Positions 1 through 12,803 of a stretch of 64,000 nucleotides of DNA are shown here, piece after piece. Where the stretch lies: the NCBI GenBank assembly GCA_023105745.1, contig JALGQZ010000006.1, forward strand, positions 66,074,316 to 66,138,315, in the 5' to 3' direction. The DNA is from Austropuccinia psidii. Taxonomy: Eukaryota; Basidiomycota; Pucciniomycetes; Pucciniales; Sphaerophragmiaceae. Below the pieces are notes generated by a model. It was not told the DNA's origin. It was given only the letters and a program-made list of their open reading frames with translations, and did not search any database. Position numbers and translations under genes: made by a program. Numbering within the stretch: position 1 is the stretch's first letter; each line of letters starts with the position of its first letter.

Positions 1-2820
1 GAAATATTAAAGTAGTTTCAGATATTCCCAACTCTTCCATGGGATTACTTACACTGTTGAATTTCATACCATCAATTGGCAACAATTGATCTTCAAAATG
101 TGGTACACAAGTCTTAAGAAAAGATTTGCCAACACAAGAGCAGAAGGCTCCTGGGTCAAGTAGAAGCTTAGTGGGTTTGCTGTCAATTACCACTTCTTTT
201 ATACAGGAGCTACCAGATGTATAGCCTTTTCCCCTGTTTGTTTTGGTTTTCATAAGTTGTGCATCTTGAATTTTTGATAATTCAAGTTGATCATTGCTTA
301 ATTGTGGCAAGTTGGAATAAGATTCCATGATTTCAAAGGTGGAATTGATATTTTCTATATATTTTGAAGATTCAGAAAGTATTGATGATTTATCATCTGA
401 ATTATCTTCATTCACTTCATCATTTTCAACATAAGGTTTCTTTTCAATTTCAATTTCATTAATTTCTCCCTTTATTGGACATGAATTAGCTAAATGTGTG
501 GTGCTCTGGCAGATATGGCACTTCCTGATTATGTCTACAGATCTATATTTAATTTTATTATAATTTTCTTTGTGATTTTTGTCCACAGAATCTTTAAAAG
601 GTGTATTAAACCTTGTTTTGAGATTCACCCTACTAGCAACAATTCTGGTTCTGGTGGTTACTTCTTCCAATATATTAATAATATCTTCTGCTGAAGACTG
701 TTCAGTAGTCCTTCTTTTAACAGGATTCTCCGAACCACCTCCACATTTTCTTAGAATCCTTTTGTGAATCATAAATTCTGACATGTCAGGATATAATGCT
801 GTTAATATGTCTTTTTGGTGGCAAAACCATGGTAAAGCTCTATCTTTGTCAGCATCAAATTTGTCATATTCAAAGGATGTTTCCACCTTAAATCTCCAAG
901 AATCATTGGACCATTTGTTAATGATTTGGGATTTTCACCAATTCCAACTTTGGTGTTCATGTGCTTGTCTTAATTTAATATACCATCTATGGGCTGATCT
1001 GGTAAACAAGGCGTTAAATCTTGCTGTTAACAGAATATCTGGTAATTCAAAATCTTCTTTAATCATTCCAATACCACTGATGAATTCCATATAGTAATAT
1101 TCTCCTTCACCACTGAAGTGAGGCCATTCCTTAAGCTTTGGTACTTGTTTCAACAGTTCTTGGTGCATTGATGTGTCCAAGTTATGGAAAGAGGTCAAAA
1201 ACTCATTATTTAGTTGTGAATTTTCTACATCCAATACTTGTGGGTTGGGAATTCTTGTGCCCTCATTCTGATTCAGAGGTGGAGGAATTCTTGCTCAGGT
1301 GTGCAGTAATTGATCAATATCATTTATTTTACTGTTGCTACACCTTTGAGAAATTTTGAGCTCATGTTGGAAGCTTTGTATTAAATTTATTACTTCAGTT
1401 TTATACATATATTCCTTATGTGTTAACTCTTGCCATAATTCTGTCTGTCCATTATTATCAGAAATGAATTTATTCAAATTCATTGTTAATTTTAATACTC
1501 CTTGTTGTGAGGTGTCAAAAAACATTTTCAAGGAAATTGTATATGTCTTTACTTCAGTGAATGAATTTGAAGTATCATCAAGGACTTTCTTATCATATCC
1601 TTTGATAATATTTATGGCTTGTTTTATTCTTGTTTTGATTATGTCATCAATATTGAATTTATAATACTTGTCTGTTAATTCTTTAATAATGGCAGATTGT
1701 TCATTCAGCTTATTTACAAATAGATTGTCATTATTAGAAGTCTTAACTTTTCTTGAACACTTTTTAGAACACAAAGGTTTCTCACTTATTTGGCTCAGAA
1801 TTAAATTATTTTTTTAAAGATTGTTAAAAATTGATAAATTTTTATCAGAAATATGACTTTTTATGTCATTTATAGGTATGTAAAAGTTTGGAATGCCATC
1901 TAGAATATCATAAATAATTTCTGGTATTTTAGTCTGGCTTTTTCCTTTTTCTGTAGTTCCATAATTGTTCTGGCCATCTGGAATACATTTTCCATGGCAT
2001 CCTGCTGAATCTTTGGGATTCTGTAGCCTTGGCTGTAAGGCTTTGTAGCTGGTGCTTTGCCTTTGCCTTTGTTCTGAGCTTGTGGCTGCCTTTTCATGCT
2101 TGAATTGATTCTTCTGGATACAGAAGCTGTTCTTGGCACTTGCTTGGGTGGTGGAGGGTTGTTTCCCCCCATTCTGCTGTTAAAAGAATCACTTTTTCTT
2201 TTCCATCAATGTATGACATCCATTGAGTAACTTTCAAGTGTTGGGATGGCCCAGGAATTTTATCACAGTCAGGTAAGAATTCATGCATATTTTCCAGAGA
2301 TATGAAAGGATATAGTACTCTTTGTACTGCAATGCATTATTTTATGCTTTCTGGCTGGCTTTGTAAATGTCCACTTAGACTTCATGTGGTGGTTTCAGCT
2401 CTGTTTTAAGGTAAAACAGTATTATCAGCTTCAGAGTGGACTAATTTTACAGTTTGGGATTCATTCATTGACCCTTGTTCTTCTGTAACTGATTGGCTTC
2501 TGCCATAATCACGTCTATGACCTTTTTGGGAGCTGCTTGAGGGGTTATAGCTGGCTCCTGATCTGGTTGAAGGTATATTTATGATTAAAAAAGCTTAAAA
2601 ATGGCGCACTAACTTCAAAAAAGTGAGTATCGGCCAAATTATTTTCCTTCTGAAGGATATTATTCATGTCCAAGCTAATTAATTCAGAAAAAACTGGCTT
2701 TGGTTGGTTGTTCTGAGTTATAATAACTGTGCTATTATAGTCAGAATCAGCAGTACTGGCAGGAATAATGCTAGTAAATGTTGATGCAGTTCCAATATTT
2801 TCTTGTCTTACCACATTTTC
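1..2820 (-). pseudogene. A2 gag-protease, decayed
   Basis: Minus-strand fragments in several frames match the gag-protease of element C. They include the N-terminal Gag exon (about 2545-2820), a Lys/Pro-rich segment (1900-2288), a coiled-coil segment (1295-1774) and the capsid-like segment with WPHFSGEGEY (935-1234). Next come a CCHC knuckle near 480-520 and the protease with L-L-D-P-G-A-F near 155-180. The element C start codon ATG is GTG here, the gag intron donor is lost, and multiple stops and frameshifts separate the fragments. It is a dead copy, clearly more decayed than C. Confidence 0.85.
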
Positions 2821-3030
2821 AGACACTAAAATTAATGAAGAAAGAGAGTAATGAAGTAAAAAAAGATTTTTCAAAAGAGAAATGAAAAATAAAGCATTGC
2901 TTGTGATATGAAAAAGTTTTATTTTTTATGAATTTTTTTGATTTATAAGTATTTTTATGGAATTTTTGAATTTTTCAATATAAGAAAAAGGATTTGGAAA
3001 GAGTAAAAAATTATGTAACAGATAAAATAT

Positions 3031-3046
3031 CATGGCTGGGCCCCCA
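3031..3046 (-). other. primer-binding site of A2
   Basis: Read on the minus strand, TGGGGGCCCAGCC lies 2 nt inside the LTR end. The same sequence sits at the same place in element C. The priming tRNA is not identified. Confidence 0.6.
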
Positions 3047-3048
3047 AA

Positions 3049-4852
3049 TGTAAGGTGTGGATATGAAACTTTGATTATAAATCAAGTACGTTTCCTGTCC
3101 TAAAAATCTGTATAAGGTAAAAATTGATTCAAAATAGTATGAAAAAAGGTTTTTAAGAGAAATCACACCACATTTATTGTTCTTAACTTTATAAGTATAA
3201 AAAAATAAGATTATAAAGATTTATTGTTTTACCAACAATAAAAATTCATCCAAAAATACTCTACAAGGGATATTCAAGGCTACAAAAGAAATTTCTTCAA
3301 GAGCAATTAAAATTTAAATTAATTGAGCAAAGAACTTCAGGAAATTGCTACAAGAAAATAGTCTTAAAAAAGGACATTAAAGAGAAAACATGCCAAAAAG
3401 TGACCAGAGTGAATTGGGAAACAAAGTGAAAAAGCTAACAGTGATGAAAGATGCTTTAATTCACTTATGGGGTGGTTCAAGGGTGAAAATGATTATAAGA
3501 GTTACAAACAATGATTATGATGATTTTTTCATGTGTTTAGAAGGTTTCAAATGATAAGACAAGGGTGGTTGGGATCTTTTATTGATTGGTTTAACAGTTT
3601 TTAAACTAATTACAAAAGGAAAAGATTCTAACATCAAGAGAAAAGTGGGGCAAAGTAGAAATTCTTTTATAGCCACAAACTGTCTTGATAAAAAGGTAAA
3701 ATTTAATCTTTTCAGTTGCGGAAAACACTCTGAAAACAGAAAAGTTAATTATGGAATCATTAAACCCTGGTTTAGACCAAAAAAGGGCTGGTTTTAGCCA
3801 TTTTAGACCCTCAAATCACCCATTGCTATAGTAATACCTCATTCTAAGCATTCAAAAAATTTGATAATGTTTGAAAGAGATGTCAAAGCCAGTTAAAACT
3901 GTTCTTTCTATTATTGTTTTATCTTAAGGGTAGTTTTACCCTCTTGGCAACAGCTAAAATTGCCCTGGTTGGTATCAAAACCTCATCATCTTTTGAGTCA
4001 CAGACCCTGTGACTCAATTCCAGGCCAAAAGTGATGAGCTTTTGCGTTTATTTTGAAATCTCACGCCTGTCAGAAAGGAACTTGGGGGTCTGGCTCCCAT
4101 GAAGCCAAGATTCCTTTTCCCCCTCCAAAATCAATCTTTCCAATTTATTTTTTCTTTAATTCCTCATCATTTAATATACTTATAATTTAAACATTTAATT
4201 CAAACAAGTTTTAAAGTTACAAAAATGTAATATTTAATACCTTATATGTAAATTACAGTTCACTTATGTATTACACACACCCATTTTGACATTTCAATTG
4301 AAAATACTTCAATCCCTCATAGCTTCTAAATTACACACCACACCTCAGTTTTAACAGAGAAAATGATGGTTAACAACACATGTGGTGTGTATTAAATTAA
4401 GATTTTGAATATTTTTAATTTTTATGCAGAAAATACTAAAAACTTAATTTAAGCGTATCTAGAGATGAGTTACAGAAATTTCACCCAGAGGTGACCCCAG
4501 CTTAATTTTTTATGAGGAATCCAATGGTGAACCAATTTTCTTATGTTTTTCTTTGCATAAAAATTCATAATTATTTTTATTTAACTTTTTCCAAAAAACA
4601 TTTTAATTTCAGTAATTTTGTTAAAAATTCCTTTTTACTTAATTCTTTCAAGTAAAAATGTGTTTTCACAATTTGAAATTTCAATGTAATTTCATTTTCC
4701 AATTATAATTAAATTTTCATTTTTGTGTATAAATTTATATTTATACTTTAATTTGTTTTTTGTAATATAAATAAATTTATATTATTGATAATTGTATTAT
4801 GTTTTATTATTTGTGGTCTGTTGGGTATATGAATTTACCTCTCAGGATCACA
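3049..4852 (-). repeat. 5' LTR of A2 (about 1.80 kb)
   Basis: On the minus strand it starts TGTGATCC and ends CACACCTTACA, matching both LTRs of element C (1817 and 1814 bp) throughout. An internal CTATAAAAG, visible on the minus strand near 3660-3670, corresponds to the putative TATA box of the C LTR. The left part of this region (3580-3800) carries a 71-codon plus-strand ORF with no sign of being a gene. Confidence 0.9.
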
Positions 4853-7384
4853 TAATTGCACTCCCTCTATTGGTAATAGATGATTTTTCCATTGGGGAAG
4901 TAGGATTTGAAGGTAAGACATTCCTAAAAAAGTGCGAAATTCCCCAGTGTCCAAATTGACTTCATCTTCAATATCATTCAATAAGAATGATGTAATACAA
5001 GATGCTCCAGCAGTGTAACCTTTGCCTCTAGCAGGTTTAGCTTTACACACCTTGGCAACCGGAATATTGATCAGGTTGCAGAAATATTAACTGTATTGTG
5101 GTAAATGAGTATGGACTTCAGTGACTTAAAAGAAATATGTAATGTTCTAAATAGAATGATCTTCTGCTGGTGTGTCTTCAGATATTGCAGAATCTTTATC
5201 AGATTCTTATTTCTCTTCAGCACACTTCACCTCTTAAATGACTTGAAATTCAGTTATTTTAGTCTTTTTGGTACAGGTGTTTGCTAAATGTGAGGTGCTC
5301 CCACATTTATGACACTTGGAGACAGGTCTTTCAGGTATTCTATACTATCTAGAAGTCTTTGGAACTATTTTTGAGTTTCATAGGGCTTCTAGCCCAGGTT
5401 TTACCAATTATTGTTGTAGTAATTATATCTTCCATAGAATTAATATACTCCTTTGTTGAACAGGGTTCTACACATCTGAGCCTTATAGAATGTTCTAGTT
5501 CTCCTCCACATTTTATTAATATTTTCATATTAATAATAGAGTCAGACATATCTGGATTTAAAGCAGATAATCTGTCTTTTTGTTTGAGGAACCAAGTAAG
5601 TGGTTTCTCTTTGTCTGTATTTAAAATGGCACTCTCAAAGGAGCTTTCTATTTTAAACTTCCAGGAACTGTTGGCCCACTTGATGCTTATCTCACATATC
5701 TACCAAAGCCAATCATGTTTTCCATGCTCTTGTCTCATCTTGTAATACCATTTCTTTGCAGTTCTGGTAAACAAGGAGTGTAATTCTCCCACTATGATTT
5801 CATCAGGTATATAAAACTCTTCCTGAAAAATATAAATTTTTCTAATGATATCAACCTTCAGCAGAGGGTGTTTTCCATTGTTCTATTTTGGGAATATCTC
5901 TTGCAGAGATTGCATTTTCTCCTAGAAATGAGTTAATCTTTTTTTCACAGAGAGTTTTTCTTCAGTTAAAGGTGTGGAGTTTCTGGGGATATGTGAATTA
6001 GGTTCAGAATTCTTATGAATTTGGTCCAAATTTTCAATTATTTCATTGTTTAATTTCTGCCATTCTCTGCCACTTCTTGCCAGATTTGTGGAAAGAAGAT
6101 TGTTGTTATCAACTATTCCTAACACCCAATCCTTAAGAGCTCTAAGCTAGTCATTAATGTGATTAATTGAAAGATTCTCCAATTCACGATTTTATACTTG
6201 ACATTTACTCTCAATCTTCTCACATGTGTTGGAAATTTACTCAAGTCTGGCATTTGTCAATTTTCAGCATTCAGTGAAGGTTCTTTCATTGTTTTGTAAT
6301 TCATTTATTCTTGATGTTAATTTATTTAAGTCTTTATAAAAAAGTTAAATTATAAATCTATAATAGACTTAATATATCTAACTTCTTCTATTATTTGCAT
6401 TGAAGGGACCTTTTCATCCTTTGCTGTTTCTTAGATGTGAACTCCATAAGGTTTCTGGCTATATTGAATAAACTGAGCACAGCTGAAGGCTTCAATTTGG
6501 GAGTCCTGTACCCTTGTGGGTAAGGCCTGTGCCAATTTTCCTTGAATTTGACCTTGCCTTGATTGTTCTTGGTAACTATATGTTTCTTCTGAGGAACTTT
6601 GGGCTTGTCTTTGGACTGTTCTGGAGCTGGTTGACGCTACTAGTCCTTCTTTCTCCAAAACTGGGGTAGTTTCCAGTTCCTCCTTTTGGTCTATGGATAA
6701 AAGAATTTGGTTCTTCAGCCAGCTCTTTATCCTTTTAGCTTTGTCATTGAAAGACAAGGGAATCCATCCTCCTACGAGTTCTATGGTATTCTCCTGACCC
6801 AGAAAGCTCTTTATGTGTAAGTAGGAGTTCATGCCCCTTCCAAAGGCTTGGAAAAATTTCACATTCCTCTTCTTTGGCTTCTCTGTACCAGTTTTTGTAG
6901 TGGTACTGATATATTCCTATGGCTGCCACTTGGAAGTGGTTCAGGCCTTAAAAAATTACCTTGAATCAGTTCAGGCTCAGAGTTAATGTCAATGTTTGTT
7001 GGTAAGGACCTTGGGGAATAGGGGAAACTCTGGCATCCTGAAAATGTGCCTTTCTTTAGGAAGGTCTGCCAGGTCAGGCTCTGATATTTTCTCTTCCTTT
7101 TCCAGATCCATAATTCCTTACATTTCTGGTATGCACCATTTTCACATCAATTCAAGAGAAAATTAAGAATAAAGACAAAGAACACACACCTTTTGGTGGT
7201 TGTCTGGATAACTCTGTCTTGAATAAGTGACTCTTTTAAAAATTTGCACTTCAATGCTGTATTCAGATTCTGATTCCAAATATTGTGTACTGGTAATATA
7301 TCTTTTACTGAGATTATTACAAGCTGAAATATACTTGATTGAAGGCACTAGAGAAAAATTGAAAAAAGAAAAATTATTTTTCAT
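4853..7384 (-). pseudogene. A1 gag-protease, decayed and interrupted
   Basis: The minus strand encodes an aspartic protease fragment near 4853-5050 with the motif N-L-D-T-G-E-F, so its catalytic Asp-Thr-Gly is intact, unlike the D-P-G of A2 and C. Upstream on that strand are Gag fragments: a C-G-G-E-L-E-H-S segment (5349-5549), a coiled-coil-like segment (5922-6125), a Lys/Gln-rich segment (6431-6929) and an N-terminal segment (7163-7384). All are separated by stops and frameshifts. Organisation parallels elements B and C, so A1 is a related but distinct family. Confidence 0.7.
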
Positions 7385-7715
7385 ACTTTGAAAATATTTT
7401 TGAGATAGTTTGATAAGCTTATTATTTTGTATATATTAAAAAGTATTCTTTTTAAAGAGAAATAATTGAAATTTAGGATTTATAATCAAAAATTAATTCA
7501 GAGTAAGTCCAAGAGAAATCTTATAAGTTCTTGGAGGTGAAAAAGCCATGTGTAAAACAATATAGAATTGACCCAAATTTCTCAATGAAAAATATTTCCA
7601 AGAAAATCTCAAAACAAGAATATATTTTAGCTTTAAAATAAAAGAAAAAAATTCATTAAATGAATATATTTTAGGATTCAAAAATATATCAATTAAGGGT
7701 TCAAGGTTCAAAACA

Positions 7716-7731
7716 CACAACCAGCCCCCCA
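7716..7731 (-). other. primer-binding site of A1 (putative)
   Basis: Minus-strand TGGGGGGCTGGTTGTG next to the LTR edge at 7734 resembles the TGGGGGCC(C/T)(A/G)GCCGTG sites of elements B and C. Confidence 0.5.
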
Positions 7732-7733
7732 AG

Positions 7734-9530
7734 TATAAGATGTGTCTATGAAATTCTTGATAATATTACTATTAATCAAGAGTACCATGACTGTTCTTAT
7801 GAAATATAATAAGAGAATATATCATAACCAAAAGTTCATGATTTATTGCCTGATTATTTGTTGTATGTTTTATACACTACTAGTCATTACAATAGTAAGA
7901 ATTAATTTTCTACTAGAATCAGTTACAAGAAGTATCAACAATAAACCTTCTTTATTAAGATAATATAAAATTATTTTGATTTAAAATTATATTTTTTAAG
8001 AATAATTAAAATTAAAATTCTTGAAGAAAACTACAATTCAGAGAAAAAACTTCAATAATTACAGCAAAAACTCACTAATACCCCCAACAAGACCTTTAAA
8101 ATAATTGGTAGGGTGAATTGATGGATTGTTTGTGGATTTAAAGGATCAAAATTTCATTTATTACAGTAATAAAAATTTTATCTTTAAACACTATTAGAAA
8201 TGGTTTTTTGTTATGATTTAATGTCCTTCCAATTGATTCTGAAATATTCAAAACACTCAAGAAAAGAATTAACTGATACTTGTTGGTACAAAACATATAA
8301 TTGGATAATACAATATTTGGAAATAAAACCAGAGGAAGCCTCTTTTAACTAAAAACCAGCTCACATAGGCATGCCATGAGGGAAAATTAAAAAGTGGTGA
8401 GTGAGAAACCATTCATCCTCTTTGGATAATTGTTTCCATCACTTTTTGTCAACTAAGATTATCATAAGCACTTAATGAAGTCATTTCACATGAGTACCAA
8501 CGTATTTATTCTTAAGAAAGAAAGGGATAAAATATGTCAGCCTTATTTTATTTCAAAATAATAATTAATTTCTCAAAGTTATAAATTTTATTGAAAATTG
8601 CATCACCAATTGTATTTTATGTGAATTTTTGAAGATTCAGTGTTTGATGTTGAATCATCAATAATGGACTGCAAGTAAAACATTTAATTTGAATTATAAA
8701 GTCATAGTTCTTTTTGTTTTCTACGGATTATCCTTTTCTAAATTGTTCCTGAAAGCTTCAGAGAGATCCATTTCAAATTTCATTTATAATGAATTTTTGA
8801 AGTTTTTACCTTATTTCTACATAGAATTGCAAATAGCGTAGTTGTAGCTGGTTGCCATGAGGTAAATACAAGGACAATACTCCAAATGAGGTTTTAGCTA
8901 CTATTTGAAGGTTTTTAAATGCAAAAAAACTAAGAATTGACATGGCTAAAGGAGTCAGAGTAGCTTATTACCTACTTTTCATGTCAAAATAGCAGCTTAT
9001 ATGCTATCTTGTTATGATTTAATGGGACTTTAGCTTGGTAAACAAGTTCCCAAAAGGCTTTAGTATACTAATTGGGCCATGATAAGCCATGGATCCAGTT
9101 TTCAGAGCTATACACACTTCAGAGGCCTCAGAAGTTGTGTACCCTGGCTCTCTTTGATGTCTTTGGTTCCCTTAGCTATTTTCACGTCAAAAATAGTAAT
9201 TCAGACTTCAATACTGATACCCACTGTGGGTGTACCAAAAACTGTGTATAGGAATACTCTAATTTAAAGTGCCATAAGCATAAATAAGACTATTCTGAGT
9301 GGATATGTAACAGGGAATTTAACAAATTTAAGTTTTTTTGGCATGAAAATGATAGAAACAAAAAATTTCACAATTCTTTTATTTGGTATTGATGATGTGG
9401 TGTTGAAGTATTTTTCATGTTACCACCTCATAGAGTTATTTTAAGCTCATTCACTCTATGAAGCTGAACTAGGTGAAACTTTGTGGAAAATCCAAATCTG
9501 GTCTTAAATCCATGAATTTACTTCCTCAAA
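7734..9530 (-). repeat. 5' LTR of A1 (tentative far end)
   Basis: The near edge reads TATAAGATGTG, parallel to TGTAAGGTGTG at the same place in family C. At 9490-9530 a stretch with GGTCTT followed by ATGAATTTACTTCCTC resembles the opposite LTR edge of family C, about 1.8 kb away as expected. The region is AT-rich without a convincing ORF. Confidence 0.4.
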
Positions 9531-12500
9531 AAATAGTTATTCATCTTTTCTTAAACAAAAAATGATAGATTTTGGATATATGCATGACTTACGGGTTAAA
9601 TGTGGTTCAAAATCGATTGTAATATTAATTGTGGCATATTTGGGTATTTAAAATATAAATCAAGAATTACAGATGAGCTCTTTCATTTTTTATGCTTTAT
9701 GTTCACCCTTCTCAAAAATTACAAAATTTATAAGGGTTTGTAGTTTTTTGGTGTATTTGTGTACAGCAACATTTTTCTTCAAAAACTTCCATGCCAGATA
9801 TCTCTGTCAATTTACAAAATATCAGAATTTAAATGATTTAAAATTATAGGGCTTTATGAGATCTAAATTTCTATTGTTGTTTTCAAAAACCCTGTATTGA
9901 CCTTGTTGAAACTTTGATACAGGATCTCTCTGCCATTTTTGAAGGTACAGGAGTAAGGGGTATCTAAAATTGAAGCTCTTTCCCAGATCGTTAATTTGGC
10001 TGTACCTTTGTACAGTTTTGTACAAGCCCTGTTGGAAGTCTGAGGGTTTCTTAGTTAGAAAAGGTGGTATAATGGTATCTCCTGAAATAAGAATGCTACA
10101 GAGGATTAGGTGGTACCATTAGATATCTCATATTGAGAGCTTCAAGAAGAATAAAAACTTGGTGGGGTTTCAATTGAATATGCATAAGTTAGATTATAGG
10201 TGAAAATAAAGGTTTTACTTATATCATCTTACATTTTACAGGGATTATCTCTGTTCTTTCTTATCCTATTTAGGTAAGGTTGTAAAATTCATATTTGGGG
10301 AGTTTCCCTCTTTATATCATACCTTTATTGGCTATTTTTGTCCAATACTCTTCATACCATTGCTTCTGGTATATCCTATGTAATGACGGTATTCTTTTTA
10401 GAGTCACAGGATGACAGTTAGACTACTTTTATTCAATTATGCTAAGCAACTGACATTTTAACTACTTTCATACTAACATTCTTCAATAATACTAAGGTAC
10501 TGAGCTTTTTCATGACTGAAACACTTTTACCGCTCTAGATATCCTTCTAGTCCAGGAATGGTTGTGATCCTGGATAGTGGAAGCCTGTTCCATGATGAGT
10601 TGAAACATTAGTGAGAGAGGCCCTCTATTTTTATTTTTTGGCTTTCCTAAGAGGCACACAAAAAATGGGTTTTAGAAAAGTGAGACTTGAGAGCTTTTCA
10701 CTGGTGAGACATGTAGTTTTGGTCTAGAAATGTGAGAGAGACTCCAAGTCCTGACCAATAGGATCAAGCCATCATAGCAATTATCAACTCTTTGAGCGTT
10801 AAATTGAGATTATCCTAATTCTGAACAATGAGATCATGTCTTTCTGGCTTTTTTATGTGTTTGCAGAGATTTCTTTGCCAGTGGTTATTTTATTATAAAA
10901 CTAACATGACATCATTGAGATTATTTGGCTGGTTAGACTTTCTATTTGTGGAAAAAGTGGGAAAAGTAAGTTTTCTTTCAATTTCACTTATTTCTTATAT
11001 GAAATCTTTGAGAGAATCCATCTGGTAATGTTTTTATTGGAATTTGGAAAAGTGGAGAAAATACAAAATTTGTTGAGATCACAGCCATTAAATTTTAAAA
11101 AAAGGGGGAATTATCAATTTGAAATTTTCTGGTTCTTTTATTCCTAATTTTAATTATTTGATATAAAGCCTTGAGATAATTTTTCTGGTGGATTGATTTT
11201 AGGATGGAATCATTTCATGCAGAGATTGCATTATTTTATTAAATTTGACATTTTTTATTATAACTAAAATAAAATTTATTCTTGGAAAATCCATTTTAAT
11301 TGCTGTTTAATAGACTTTAGCTATTCCTTGTAATTGAATTGAGCAGTGGCAAATAAAGTTCTGATTATGTGCTCTATCTTATTATAGCTGTATTAAAATT
11401 AAATTCTTTGAACTGCATAATTTCAATTTATGCTGCAATAATGTGAAGAAATTTTGTGATACTATACTGTTTGAATTGAAATTCTTATGCATAAAGCTCT
11501 GTGCTTGAGTGGTTTTATATACTTTTGGGGATAACGCTGTCATGGTGTGGAGAAACTGTGTTATTTTTTAATGTTTCCATCAAATTCTTTTGCATAAAAT
11601 CAGTGTTGGACAGTTATGGTATTTTTTATCTTTAATGTACTTGTGGCTGTGTAAGTCTTGTAGTTGTAACATTAATATATGTTGTGCATATTGTTTTGTT
11701 TTTTCAACCATTTAAATTTAATTTTTTCAATAATTTATTTTTTTTATTCCGTTAAATCCTTAATTCTCCTAAATTCTTCTTCACTCTTCCTGGCCCTTCC
11801 AAAAAATTCACTCAAATATCCATTAAAATACTAAAATATTCCTAGATCTTTCCATATATTCCAGAAATATACCTTTTATGAAACTACCTTGGTTATTGTC
11901 TGAAATGTGGGTTGAACTAGCTAAATGACCAATACAGAGGTGAACAGCTCCTTCTTTTCAACTGAGCCAGAAAGGTTATTATTTTTGGTCCAGAATTTGA
12001 CTGTGTCTATAGAATTACCTTCTTTTTCAGTTCTTTATATATCCTCAAGACTATTGGTCCTATTGAGTTCCTTCAAAATATAATTAAGGTTGATTTTTGA
12101 TTTGGATGAAATTTGAAAATCAAAATTGAGACTTTCAATTTTTTTAATCTTTACCATTTTTTTATATTTTTATGTTTTTTATTCTTATTTTTTGGGCTAA
12201 TTCATTATTTTTATTTATAATATATATATATATATCATTTTTAAGCTTTAAACTCATACAAATGGTATGGAATACCACAGCATGCATTGTTGAATTACAA
12301 CAGTTGTAGAAACATGGCATATATGAAGTTGTTGATCACTCTCACCAAATGGTGGTTATTTGCTATCCATGGGTTTTTGATATTAAACCCAATTAAAATG
12401 GCATATTTGTAAGCTCAACTAATGCTTTTGCACATGGTAACACTCTCAGTGTCCCAGAATTGACTGTGGAGAAACATATGCTCCTGCTTCCTCACTACCA

Positions 12501-12803
12501 TGCTTATTCTCATTATCAAATTCTGAAAGATGTCATAATTGGAGTTTGGCTTCTTTCAATGTTAGTGGAGTGTATCTTTATAGCCCTGTAAATGAGAAGA
12601 TATTTGTTTTCCCCCTTTTGAGCTTAAAAAAGCTTTGGTGACAAAGTCTTCCTCTTGAAAAAAGCCCTATGCGCCATATTCCAGGAAAGATTCTGTTGGT
12701 AGATTTTCAATTTTTGATATTTTACTTGCCTTAGGTTTCATTTATAGTGAAAACAATAATAGCATTATTTACATTTGGATCCATGTATATGATAGTGAAG
12801 TTT
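9531..12803. other. AT-rich interval without recognised genes
   Basis: No ORF here exceeds about 67 codons and none looks like a known domain. A 67-codon minus-strand reading at 9822-10025 is coding-like in composition but unplaced. A short (TA)n run lies near 12220. It may be old repeat debris between A1 and B. Confidence 0.5.

Larger units (their letters stand above)
1..4852 (-). mobile_element. Gypsy retrotransposon A2 (same family as element C), 5' part, nested in A1
   Basis: Read on the minus strand, this is LTR, primer-binding site, gag, then protease, leaving the window at base 1. It matches element C (47424-57478) along its length: the LTR is about 1.8 kb in both, and gag and protease align in the same order. 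The LTR end at 4852 abuts the protease coding sequence of a different element, A1, so A2 jumped into A1. The other LTR and the target duplication lie outside the window. Confidence 0.9.
4853..9530 (-). mobile_element. Gypsy relic A1, interrupted by A2
   Basis: Minus-strand gag and protease fragments lie between 4853 and about 7400. They are followed by a primer-binding-site-like sequence (7716-7731) and an LTR-like region starting at 7734. The protease is cut by the A2 insertion at 4852/4853, so RT and integrase, if retained, lie left of the window. The far LTR end near 9530 rests only on a weak match to the LTR start of family C and is tentative. Confidence 0.65.
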
